Shown: piece by piece, positions 29,361 to 38,701 of the stretch
How positions within the stretch are numbered: the first letter of the stretch is position 1
How the letters are laid out: every line of letters starts with the position of its first letter
Assembly: GCA_031316115.1 (NCBI GenBank)
Contig: JALDRC010000009.1
Location: forward strand, 62,001 to 126,000
DNA from: Nitrososphaeraceae archaeon
GTDB lineage: Archaea; Thermoproteota; Nitrososphaeria; Nitrososphaerales; Nitrososphaeraceae
DNA: 64,000 nucleotides
Reading direction: 5' to 3'
Notes under the pieces: model-generated
Told to the model about the DNA's origin: nothing
What the model saw: the letters and a program-made list of their open reading frames with translations, nothing else
The model's database searches: none
Translations under genes and position numbers: made by a program

Positions 29361-31219
29361 CTCCTTCTTCTTGTACTTTCAACTTGGGATCTATACTCTC
29401 TATAACTTGTTTCAAATAATACTTGCTGATCGAGTCGACTTTTTGCCAATTCTAACGACACTGCAGCCATATATGCTCGTCTTCCCTCTTGGAGTAGCGC
29501 CTTTGCCTTTTTATCAGCTAAAAAAAGTGGATAGTTATGACCTAAACATTCAGGTATGACTTCACTGGACATTGCACATAGTATATCCATTACAATATGA
29601 GAAATATTGCTCCGATTATCAAAATGAATTATCGGATGAATTTTTTCAAACACTTGCCCATCCTCATGGTATAATTCAAGTTTATCGTCCACAGTAATGT
29701 CAAACTCCGGATAGCATGGTCTATCATATGAGAATACATGACTTTTTACTGACGGGTCGTTATCGCTCTGCCACAATTGGAGATATGATTTTAAGAACAT
29801 TCGTTCAGAGGATATAACATTCTTGAATGCTCCTTTTACTTGCAAATGCAATGGTGAATTTGGATTATTTTTTACATTCAAGATGGGGGATATAGTCCGG
29901 AAACAAGAATCGAATTCAAAAGTATTCCATGGGGCCGTTATGTCAGAAAAGTTAATAATACTTGCAGTCTGAAGTAATGCCTTATCACTACCGTATTCTG
30001 GCAAACGATATTCTCTGATCTTTCTTGCCTCTTTTAATATTGGAATCATCGTTTTAGCCATCTCAGATGCAGCAATATCTTTTACAAGTCCAATAACAAG
30101 AACATTTTTTTCCCATCCTAATCTGAGTAGGGCATAAATCATCATAAGAACCAAATAATCTATATCCGATATCGTAATCCAACATCTCTTTCCGAAACTT
30201 GTCGGTTCTTCAAAAATCAGAGGATGTTTTCCTTCTGGAGTATTGAAAATATGTTCGCAAACTTTCAGAGATGCGGAAAATATACGTTCCCAATATAATG
30301 TGTCTAACATATTGTCATGGAGATTTTTATAACCACTATTAAAAATTGAATATTTTTTATCCAACTTTAAAAAATCAGATTTGAGTTTACCAATCCTTTT
30401 GTTAGATCCGCCGATCATAGATAGTAAATCTTCGTATGTTAAATGATTGCTAAAATCATTATCATCGTTTTTTAGTTTTAATAGTTGGGTGATTGCGGCA
30501 TATTTAATTAAATGACTTCTGGCTTTAGGGATTCCTAACTGTCCATTTGGATGCAGAATTCTTGCCAATTCTAGATCTAAAGATGTTACTTTGCCATATT
30601 CGGTAACAATTCCATTCAAGATACATCTACCAGATTCCAATAGATCCTCTATACTCCATACAAGATGAGCAACATCTCCGGCCAATGTTCTGTCTAGAAT
30701 CACAATCTGAATTGATGGATTTATTAAAATAGATTTTACAGCAAAATAATATTCTGCTAATTGCATAAGTGAACTCGGGATTCTTTCTGGATCAGTCTCC
30801 ATTCCCCCTTGCCTTATCTGACCTGCTATACTTGGTGAATCCTCTTCATGTATTGAAATAGCTGCAGCCACATTGTCAATCCCTTTCAATTCTTCCACCT
30901 CTTTATATTTGCAACCTGTATCTTTAGAAAATTCTATCTCTCCAGCATATCCAAAAGCACCAGCATAGAAAACTAGCATATCTAAATGTTGATCCTGTGA
31001 TTCTATTCCGTCTATAGCTATGAACTTTGTTTTATTCTTGCCAAAAAGTTTTAAACAGGTATCGTACGAACGTTGTTTATCATATCCTTCCCGAATAACA
31101 TATTTAATATCTTTGGAATATTGTTTTAATAAAATATTTTTTTCTTGGAACGAATTTATTAGTCTACTGGTAGAAGACTGTACTACTTTGATGATTTTTT
31201 CATAGTCAACATTACTCAA
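29357..31219 (-). CDS. NurA-domain nuclease-like protein, HerA partner
   Basis: 620 residues. The NurA core is suggested by FIAIDGIESQDQHLDMLVFY, with a metal-binding Asp where NurA has DGS, by QIVILDRTLAG further on, and by a C-terminal DITVDDKLELYHED region. It precedes and overlaps the HerA-like gene by 4 bp, the classic nurA-herA arrangement. Usual NurA proteins are about 350-450 residues, so this one is much larger, with an added helical middle section. Role inferred from the operon: 5'-3' nuclease coupled to HerA translocation. The leader side faces the truncated CRISPR array 300 bp away. Confidence 0.65.
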   Translation of the reverse strand: MSNVDYEKIIKVVQSSTSRLINSFQEKNILLKQYSKDIKYVIREGYDKQRSYDTCLKLFGKNKTKFIAIDGIESQDQHLDMLVFYAGAFGYAGEIEFSKDTGCKYKEVEELKGIDNVAAAISIHEEDSPSIAGQIRQGGMETDPERIPSSLMQLAEYYFAVKSILINPSIQIVILDRTLAGDVAHLVWSIEDLLESGRCILNGIVTEYGKVTSLDLELARILHPNGQLGIPKARSHLIKYAAITQLLKLKNDDNDFSNHLTYEDLLSMIGGSNKRIGKLKSDFLKLDKKYSIFNSGYKNLHDNMLDTLYWERIFSASLKVCEHIFNTPEGKHPLIFEEPTSFGKRCWITISDIDYLVLMMIYALLRLGWEKNVLVIGLVKDIAASEMAKTMIPILKEARKIREYRLPEYGSDKALLQTASIINFSDITAPWNTFEFDSCFRTISPILNVKNNPNSPLHLQVKGAFKNVISSERMFLKSYLQLWQSDNDPSVKSHVFSYDRPCYPEFDITVDDKLELYHEDGQVFEKIHPIIHFDNRSNISHIVMDILCAMSSEVIPECLGHNYPLFLADKKAKALLQEGRRAYMAAVSLELAKSRLDQQVLFETSYREYRSQVESTRRRS

Positions 31220-31526
31220 TATTCAGATAGTGAACTTGATGACTTGATATAATGATATGGAATTTTAAGATAAATTAAAGAAAATGATATTTGAGATATT
31301 ATATCAGATTGATGCTTATTGCAACTGTAATTTTGTAATTTAAAGTACTTTTTTACATATTTTTACCAGCTAAAAGTGAATAGTTTAAAAAGAACTGATT
31401 TAAATCAGTGTAATTTGTAGAATTGTGAATTTATAATAGTTTGAGAATGTATCATCAACCTTAGGTAAAGTTTTAGGTTATCAAATATTGTCAGAACAAA
31501 GCAGATAGCACTAATTTGAATAATAC
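31220..31526. other. Gap between nurA-like gene and CRISPR array
   Basis: No gene. It holds the promoter of the NurA-HerA operon on the minus strand and the distal flank of the CRISPR array. Confidence 0.4.
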
Positions 31527-32016
31527 TATTAGCCTCTATTTAGTCAATTTCTAACTTTAGAGTAATTCTGAAGTTAAATCACAACTACCGTTTCAAACCT
31601 ATATTAGTCAATTTCTAACTCGATTTGGAAGAAATTTAGAAATGAGATTAAAGAAAAAGTTTCAAAGCTATCTTAGTCAATTTCTAATCTATCTGTAAAC
31701 TTTTTCGGAGTAATTATAATGGGGAATCGGTTTCAAACCTATCTTGGTCAATTTCTAACAAGTGAGTTTGGTATGAAGTGGAATTTATGGACAGAGTTTC
31801 AAACCTTAGTCAATTTCTAACTGATTTTTTTCAGAGTAGTTAGGGTAACGGTAAATATAGTTCCAAACCTATCTTGGTCAATTTCTAACATTACCTACTA
31901 TTATTTTTCGATGGTTCTGCTCAAGGTGGTTTCAAACCTATCTTAGTCAAGTTCTAACCACAACTTATGAAAAGGGGCTATCCTGTGTAGTCTTGTTTCA
32001 AACCTATCTTAGTCAA
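31527..32016 (-). CRISPR. Orphan, degenerate CRISPR array, 8 repeat units, truncated on one side
   Basis: Repeats of 30 bp starting GTTTCAAACCTAT and ending CAATTTCTAAC (plus strand) lie at 31527-31555 (5' half degenerate), 31590-31619, 31659-31688, 31730-31759, 31796-31821 (4-bp deletion), 31860-31889, 31929-31958 and 31995-32016 (last 8 bp missing). Spacers are 34-41 bp and all different. On the minus strand the repeat ends in TTTGAAAC, like many archaeal repeats, so transcription is probably right to left. That fits the most degraded (leader-distal) repeat being at 31527. The leader should then lie right of 32016, where the array is instead fused to a broken nuclease gene. No cas gene is in the window. 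Confidence 0.88.
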
Positions 32017-32766
32017 GGCAACGGAAGCAAAACCAGTCGCATTAATTACCGAGGGAACTCGAATAACAGATATAGAAAAAGAAGAAAGTGAAGAAATAGT
32101 TCATAGAGAATCTGGAAATATTGTATCTACAACTGATAGACTAGTTTTTGTGGATTTTAACTTAGATGTTGATCGCTTTAGAACTTTTTTTAATATAGCA
32201 AAAGAGAACAACAGAAAATTTGTTGTAAAAATAAACGATGCCTATTTTCTAAAGTATCTTTCTAAGGATCCGAAACTTGATGTTCCCAATATTGATGATG
32301 AAGACATTATCATCTATTTACCAGAGATACTGGAACCTATTTGGATTCAGACTATAAGGGAAAGGATAGCCAATTTATAGATCTTCATAACGCTTGGACT
32401 GCAGAACAAATCTCAAAAAGAGAGAACAAGGTTATCTGTGCAATAGGATTTTTCAGTTTTGCTGCATTAATTGACATGAAGCCAAAACCTGGAGCTATAT
32501 ATATCCACTCGGCTAGCGAACCATACAATGAAGAACAAGAGTTTGATCAGGTCCGTATAAACAATTGGATTGAACATTTTGGTATGACACAGTTTCAAAG
32601 TCATTGCTCTGCGCATGCAAGAGGCCAAGATCTTTTGAATGTTGTTAAAAAAATCAATGCAAAAATGTTATTTCCTGTACATACAGAACATGCTAAAGTT
32701 TACAACAAAGTATCAGAAAACAATATAATAATTCAGGAAGGAATGAAATACAGCATAAAAGGCTGA
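32017..32766 (+). pseudogene. 5'-truncated, frameshifted beta-CASP metallo-beta-lactamase nuclease (RNase J/CPSF-like)
   Basis: The reading frame emerges directly from the CRISPR repeat with no start (KATEAKPVALITEGTRI). It continues through VDFNLDVDRFRTFF and DEDIIIYLP, then the frame breaks near 32322. In the next frame it resumes as RDTGTYLDSDYKGKDSQF, then GAIYIHSASEPYNEEQEFDQ, HSHC-like QFQSHCSAHARGQD and the beta-CASP closing motif FPVHTEHAK. One missing base near 32322 would restore one frame. The N-terminal metallo-beta-lactamase part with the HxHxDH site is gone. So this is the 3' half of an RNase J-type nuclease gene joined to the array by deletion. Confidence 0.85.
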
Positions 32767-32818
32767 AACCTAAATTAGGATTAAACAAATACCTTTGATA
32801 AATCAAAAATACAATTAG

Positions 32819-33613
32819 ATGGAAAGTATGATGACACAATACAAACAGCTAAAATTAAATTTTAATAAAGAATTAGCAGAACTTTTAGCAGCAAAAATTT
32901 CCAAAGTATATACAAATTTTGCAAAACAAGAATTTATTCATAAAGTAGAAAATAATATTACAGATTTAGAACTAAAACAACGAATAGAAGTAATAACTGA
33001 TGCATTACATGAATTTTTACCAAGCGAGTATAAACAAGCAATAAAGATATTATCTCAAATTCTAGGTCCAGCAAATAAAAATGAAACAGGAATGTTCAAA
33101 GATGGATATTGGCTTATGCCAGTGGCATTTTTTGTAGAAAAATATGGAATAAATGATTTTAAAGAATCTACTACTGCGATTTATGAGATAACTCAACGGA
33201 ATACTGGAGAATATGCAGTTAGACCTTTTATTGTAAAATACCCACAAGAAATGCTTTCTTTAATGCTGAAATGGTCAGTGGATAACAATGTTCATGTACG
33301 TAGATTATCCTCTGAAGGAGTACGTCCTAGATTACCTTGGGCCAAAAAACTAGAACAATTCATAATTGACCCTAAACCAATACTACCAATACTTGAAAAT
33401 CTAAAAGAAGATGAATCTATATTTGTCAAAAAATCAGTTGCAAATAATTTGAACGATATTCTCAAGGATAATTATGATATTGGAATAACAGTTTTAAAAG
33501 AATGGTCTAAAAGCAAAAACAAAGATACTCGATGGATAATAAAACATGCTTTACGTAATGAAATTGAAAGAGGAAATTCTGAAGCCGTAGAAATATTGAA
33601 AAATACAAAGTAG
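32819..33613 (+). CDS. AlkD-like DNA alkylation repair protein (HEAT-repeat)
   Basis: 264 residues, almost entirely helical with HEAT-like repeats. Family traits include FVEKYGINDFKES, ITQRNTGEYAVRPFI, a VDNNVHVRRLSSEGVRPRLPW segment and a C-terminal KDTRWIIKHALRNEIE. This matches the COG4335 branch of the AlkC/AlkD-type DNA glycosylases, which remove alkylated bases without base flipping. ATG start at 32819. It follows the beta-CASP remnant by 52 bp on the same strand but is probably independent. Substrate specificity cannot be deduced. Confidence 0.8.
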   Translation: MESMMTQYKQLKLNFNKELAELLAAKISKVYTNFAKQEFIHKVENNITDLELKQRIEVITDALHEFLPSEYKQAIKILSQILGPANKNETGMFKDGYWLMPVAFFVEKYGINDFKESTTAIYEITQRNTGEYAVRPFIVKYPQEMLSLMLKWSVDNNVHVRRLSSEGVRPRLPWAKKLEQFIIDPKPILPILENLKEDESIFVKKSVANNLNDILKDNYDIGITVLKEWSKSKNKDTRWIIKHALRNEIERGNSEAVEILKNTK

Positions 33614-34368
33614 AAAAGTGTCATTATTTGAAAATACTATAGAATCTCTAACAGAAAACGACATTTGTAGATGACAATTACAGTAATTTCATAAATCTTT
33701 TTAGTGAAAAAAGATAGTTTTGATGTTTGTTTGTCCTTTACTAATTTTGAATTTATTTTATAGATGTTATCTTAGTTCTAATTTTTATATTTTTCCGAGT
33801 GAACTTAAACTTCGATTTTCGCAATGACCTAATGTATCTTTACTTGCAATCCTTTCTCAATAATTAATTCTAGATCAATTAATTTAAGATGGTATTCAAA
33901 AATAAAAAGATAGTGATTGGTTATATGTCATATTTCTTTCAACACCCTAAACTCCTAAAATCGGCAGAAATTATTTAAGGATAAACAGGAATTAATGAAA
34001 TATTAAAAGCAATGTAAAATTCTAGAGAATTCATTAAATATTGGACAAGAATTAGCAGAATGAAGTACCCAATATTTTTAAACAATTATTTCTTTTTACT
34101 TCTAGTTGATCTGCAGTATGCTGCAGTAATTAAATTTGTTGTAATTGAGATCTAAAAATGTTTTTAATCCATAAAGTGGATAAGAAAAACCAAAATACTT
34201 CTAATAGATTGAAAAGTCATAGAAAGATTTATAAAAAAATTTTACTATCCTTTGTATGAGAGCAGATTCTTACGAGATAACCTGTCGTGTCAAAACGATC
34301 AGAATTCCAATTCTATGAATTAACCTGAATTTCAATAAAACACTTCATATCCTAATGAAAACAAAAAT
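33614..34368. other. Non-coding stretch
   Basis: About 750 bp without a supported gene. A small palindrome, ctgcag-tatg-ctgcag, lies near 34111-34126. Confidence 0.4.
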
Positions 34369-35163
34369 ATGATATATGTTTGTGGTCAGTGTAATCAATC
34401 TTCAAAAAGGAGATACAATATAACGAAACATATTGTTAGAAGACATAGTGGAATTGGAATATCAATAAAATCAGTACAACAACCTATCTATCAAAATGGT
34501 ATTGATAAAGCAAAAAACTTTAAATGTCCGTTTTGCTCGCTCAGATCGAAAAGGGCCTATAATATCACTGTGCATATTCGACGAAAACATCGTCAAGTTG
34601 TGAACAACCGGACTGACTTTAAATCAAATTCATCATTTATCAAGAGGCATAATTTCAATTTTCCACCAGATTTCGATAAATTTAGCTTTAAAGATATAAC
34701 AAAACAAAAAAGTAGCTTTGCAAAGTTTCTTAATTTTTATTGTACGAGTATGCTTTATATTTCTATGATGTCTCGATTTAAGAGAACCTTTAATCCAAAT
34801 TTTCTCTTTTTAAATACATCTTGTCCTAAAAAAAGAGAGGCTTTAGCTCAAATCGTAACTTCTATTGATAATAAACCAGCTATAAGGTTAGATAACCTCT
34901 TTGAGAACTTGGAACAGGAAATTGAAAAATTAATTTCGTTATTAAACCCTCCTAAAAAAAGTGATCTCGATTCGAATAATAACATTAAAAATCCGATATT
35001 TGAAATTAATACCATTAACAATTGCAACTATTCTGTTGAGAATAACTATGAGAATAACAAGATTCAGAATTTGAATGAAATATCTCATGTGAAGGATGTT
35101 GCAAGAAAAATCAAGAATGAGCTTATCGATATAGCTGAAAAAAGAGTATCATCAAGATCATAA
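34369..35163 (+). CDS. Two-finger C2H2 zinc-finger protein
   Basis: 264 residues. Two near-identical C2H2 fingers are at residues ~3-26 (YVCGQCNQSSKRRYNITKH then VRRH) and ~50-74 (FKCPFCSLRSKRAYNITVH then RRKH), both with CxxC and a closing HxxxxH pair, spaced by a linker as in eukaryotic tandem fingers. The fingers are Arg/Lys-rich, so DNA or RNA binding is likely. The remaining 190 residues are Asn/Ser/Lys-rich with a helical region (FENLEQEIEKLISLLNPPKK) and look partly disordered. Its target is unknown. Asn-rich composition and isolation suggest an accessory gene. Confidence 0.75.
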   Translation: MIYVCGQCNQSSKRRYNITKHIVRRHSGIGISIKSVQQPIYQNGIDKAKNFKCPFCSLRSKRAYNITVHIRRKHRQVVNNRTDFKSNSSFIKRHNFNFPPDFDKFSFKDITKQKSSFAKFLNFYCTSMLYISMMSRFKRTFNPNFLFLNTSCPKKREALAQIVTSIDNKPAIRLDNLFENLEQEIEKLISLLNPPKKSDLDSNNNIKNPIFEINTINNCNYSVENNYENNKIQNLNEISHVKDVARKIKNELIDIAEKRVSSRS

Positions 35164-35607
35164 AGACAATATACTGGGAGTGTAATACCCTATACATAAC
35201 TTATTTAATACCCGAGCAGAGTTTTAATTTGACCCTTTCCCAAATTACCCTCCTGCAAATATCAATACCATTGAATTGTGACAAAATAAATGTAAATATA
35301 TTGTTACTATAGAACTATACTTGTTTTGAAAAATTTAGGTTATAAAAGAATAAATAAATAACCATAATTTTAGTAATTAGTCAAATTCTCAATAATAAAA
35401 ATCATCTGTTGATAGTTATGAAAATCGATATTACTTATTGCTATTTGTATTTTCAGATTTGGATTTTTTTATTTGAAATCTGTATTTTTATCGAACTATT
35501 TGTTTTTTTGCAGAGATAGCATAATATTTTATTTAAGATATCTTTTTTAAGATTATTGCAAGAATTTATTACTTATAAATTATAATTTTTTATATATTAT
35601 CTGATGT
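35164..35607. other. Intergenic between convergent genes
   Basis: About 440 bp, AT-rich, with several T-runs (35450-35590) able to act as terminators. Nothing else seen. Confidence 0.4.
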
Positions 35608-36306
35608 TCAACAATTAAATCTAATCCCATTATTACAAATTCCCGATGTTACATTGTAATGAATTCCTCTACTGTCTTTAATCATGATTTCATCAAATGA
35701 TATTGGATATGAATCACATAGTCTATCTTTATCAGGAATTAATGCTTTATGAGGAACAAATATTAACCCTTGACTGTTAGTATCAAAAACTCCAAACATA
35801 ATTTCTGAAAATTGAACTTTATATCGAATGTTATAAGGATAATAACCCATTTTATTCCACCATTCTATTCCTGTAAATTGCTCTCTTATGTCATAATAGT
35901 AATTACTTGAGCCATCTAATTTAAAATTAAATTCTTCGCTTTCATTAGATGACCTATCTATTAACAAATATCTTATTGATAGATTTTCTTTATCATTAAT
36001 TAGAATTCTTGTATAAGATTTTCCAACAGTTGGAAGGATATTTTTAAATCTATATCTATTAATACCTTTAAAAATTGCCTCGAAATAATTTTTATCATCA
36101 AATTGACAAATAAGATTCAATTCTGCAGCAATTTTTTGAGAGTTAAAAAATTCTAAGAGATATAACATCCAAGATTTATCCGGTATATTATTTCCTATAT
36201 CTTCTAAGAGTGTTATTGTATCTGAGATTGCAACTGCATTGGTTGGGAAATAAATACCTCTTCCATAGTTGAGATTTCTACAAAAAGCTCCTAACCAGTA
36301 ATGCAT
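35608..36306 (-). CDS. Hypothetical protein, 232 aa
   Basis: Starts MHYWLGAFCRNLNYGRGIYF. It is a mixed alpha/beta soluble protein with many aromatic residues (YYDIREQFTGIEWWNKMGYYP) and no signal peptide or membrane span. Four or five Cys are scattered without zinc-site spacing. No family recognised; no close neighbours. Confidence 0.55.
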   Translation of the reverse strand: MHYWLGAFCRNLNYGRGIYFPTNAVAISDTITLLEDIGNNIPDKSWMLYLLEFFNSQKIAAELNLICQFDDKNYFEAIFKGINRYRFKNILPTVGKSYTRILINDKENLSIRYLLIDRSSNESEEFNFKLDGSSNYYYDIREQFTGIEWWNKMGYYPYNIRYKVQFSEIMFGVFDTNSQGLIFVPHKALIPDKDRLCDSYPISFDEIMIKDSRGIHYNVTSGICNNGIRFNC

Positions 36307-36881
36307 GGTTTAATCTAAATCTAAGAGGTAAAATTTTCTGCTTAAGTATGTTTCTCTAAAATCTAAAATAATTTCGAATTTTTAACATTTCTTTATGTTT
36401 TTTTTGTTATGAGAATAAAACTACATCATTCTAGCTAAAGCGATTACAATACTGTTTTCAAAAACCTGTATAACTATCTAACAATAGAACAGAATGGATA
36501 TCTACAAAATAAAGTATCATATTACTAGCTAATCTATTAAGAAATGATTAGTATAAATATACTTGAATCCACAAGAAAAGGAAGTATTTGTGGACGATAT
36601 AGTTGTTATCTTTCATAATACTGATTTTATGGGTACTTCTGTAAAGTCATTGACTATTGTGTTTGATCTCCTTCCTTAAATCAACATGATCTTGTCAAGT
36701 TGTCTTAAAAGTTATTAAACAAATTATTAATTCTATTCTGTTAATTCCGGAAATTCTAATAATCTTTACCTGATGCAATTATAACAATAATGATTTTATT
36801 TATATCTTTGATATTCTAAATTAATTGTTTGGTTATGAGAATCTTTGAAGATCCAAACAAAATAGATTACAAATAATTTTT
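36307..36881. other. Intergenic, nothing recognised
   Basis: About 575 bp between divergent genes, AT-rich. It should contain both promoters; no clear repeat seen. Confidence 0.4.
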
Positions 36882-36905
36882 ATGATAGCTAATCTATTAG
36901 TTGAT

Positions 36906-37139
36906 ATGCCAAAGGCATATGTCCTAATTAACTGCGATTCAGGTGCTGAATCTGTTGTTATCGATAGTATAAAGTTAATAGAGAATGTTACAAGTTGTAA
37001 TGTAGTATATGGAGTTTATGATATTATAATTGAAGTATCATATGAAACTATGAATCAGTTACAAGATTTGATTCAAAACAAGTTAAGAAAAATCAACAAG
37101 ATAGGATCAACACTGACCTTAATTCCATTTGACTTTTAA
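36906..37139 (+). CDS. Stand-alone Lrp/AsnC ligand-binding (RAM) domain protein
   Basis: The frame has ATG codons at 36882 and 36906. The second gives MPKAYVLINCDSGAESVVID, which begins exactly where RAM domains begin, so it is preferred (77 residues). It shows the beta-alpha-beta-beta-alpha-beta order with NVVYGVYDIIIEVS as the central hairpin and TLTLIPFD at the end. There is no DNA-binding part. Similar in plan to the protein at 24288. It is probably a small-molecule sensor or partner for full-length Lrp regulators. Confidence 0.8.
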   Translation: MPKAYVLINCDSGAESVVIDSIKLIENVTSCNVVYGVYDIIIEVSYETMNQLQDLIQNKLRKINKIGSTLTLIPFDF

Positions 37140-37607
37140 GCAATTTATTTCAGTTACCCCTATTTTGCAAAAAAGACTATATTTTATAGAATCAATTCAT
37201 AGTCTTTTAAATACTATGGATTTATGATATATTCCGAGACAATTTATATTCTAGCTATTCTTGAGTTTTTAAACAAACTCAGAATTATTGTTTTTATAAA
37301 GGCAAATACCAAAAAACAATTGAAAAAATGAGATCTCATATCTTACCTTTATTTTTCTGGTTTTCATCAATTATTTCCACTAAAAGCATTTTGAAAAAGA
37401 TAACCAGTATTTAAAAATTCGATACTAGGTTCTGTAGTCTATCAATTATTATAAAATAAAATTGAAATAAATAAGACATGTTTCTATAGATAGTAACAGA
37501 GTACAAGATCTTTATTTTTTCTCTAATAATGTTTGTTCATGATTAATTGATTAGATAACTATAGAAATAGATTTATTTTCTCTGTTTAAAAATCTCTTAA
37601 TACTATA
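37140..37607. other. Intergenic, nothing recognised
   Basis: About 470 bp, AT-rich, no gene or repeat supported. Confidence 0.4.
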
Positions 37608-38546
37608 ATGGAAAAAGGAAAAGAACAAAAGGTTGCAGTAGTTACTGGTAGTTCAACAGGAATAGGATTTGAAACCTCATTATTACTAGCACGAAATGGA
37701 TTCTACACTTATGCTACAATGCGTAATACCAAGAAGAGCGAAACAATCGAAAAAATTGCAAGCAAAGAAAATCTACCATTAAAAGTTCTACCACTAGATG
37801 TAGATAGCCTTGATTCAGTCAGAAATACAATTGATAAAATACTAGACGAGAAGAATAAAATTGATATTTTGGTAAACAATGCAGGATATGGGTTATTTGG
37901 GGCATTAGAAGATATATCCATCCAAGAAGTAAAGCAACAGTTTGAGACAAATTTCTTTGGTGCAATAAGAACTATCAAACAAGTATTACCCTCAATGAGG
38001 GAGCAAAAGAATGGAATGATAATAAATATAAGTTCTATTTCTGGAAAAGTAGGGTTTCCTGCAGAATGCATATATGTAAGCACAAAATTTGCATTAGAAG
38101 GATTAAGCGAATCTATCTCATATGAACTTGGTGCATATGGAATTAAAGTAATACTTATAGAACCAGGTGTTATCAACAGTAATTTTGTACCAAATATTAA
38201 ATTTCCAGTTAGACCTGGCGAAAAACTAAAAAAAGACGTACCTGCAGAAGAGTTTTCAGAAATAAAAACTCAATCTTGTACAAAAAATACGGATAAGAAG
38301 AATCTTTCCCATTATTCTAATACAATAGATGTATTTTTATCTCATTATTATCCTGCAATGAAGAATGCTCCTTTACCAAAGGAAGTTGCTCTCCTAATTC
38401 TAGAATCAATAAAAAATGCAACAAATTCCTCAGAATCATTATACAGATATTTGATAGGTGAAGATGCTAAAGTTTTTGGACGAGCAAAGGATAATTTGTC
38501 TGATTCGGAATTTTATCAATTTGTATCAAAAAGGGTATTAACTTAA
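37608..38546 (+). CDS. Short-chain dehydrogenase/reductase (SDR)
   Basis: 312 residues, classical SDR. NAD(P) motif TGSSTGIG (residues ~12-19), the LDVDS adenine-ring element, NNAG (near 94), catalytic Ser in NISSISGKVG and the YVSTK active-site Tyr/Lys (near 164-168), then EPGVINSNF. MRNTKKSE after strand 2 places basic residues where NADP(H) would bind, so NADP preference is likely. A C-terminal extension of about 60 residues resembles the 17-beta-HSD-like group acting on lipids or retinol-like substrates. Monocistronic; substrate unknown. Confidence 0.9.
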   Translation: MEKGKEQKVAVVTGSSTGIGFETSLLLARNGFYTYATMRNTKKSETIEKIASKENLPLKVLPLDVDSLDSVRNTIDKILDEKNKIDILVNNAGYGLFGALEDISIQEVKQQFETNFFGAIRTIKQVLPSMREQKNGMIINISSISGKVGFPAECIYVSTKFALEGLSESISYELGAYGIKVILIEPGVINSNFVPNIKFPVRPGEKLKKDVPAEEFSEIKTQSCTKNTDKKNLSHYSNTIDVFLSHYYPAMKNAPLPKEVALLILESIKNATNSSESLYRYLIGEDAKVFGRAKDNLSDSEFYQFVSKRVLT

Positions 38547-38701
38547 TATGAGTTTACTTATCAGTTACTCTAATATTTTCTATTTGTAAATAATTGATTA
38601 AAGAATTTAAAAACTATCGATTAGAAACAAAATATAGCAAGAGCAAAAAGAATTTTATCTCTAGGTAAATAGAGATCAAATGATTTAATGAGATATATAT
38701 G

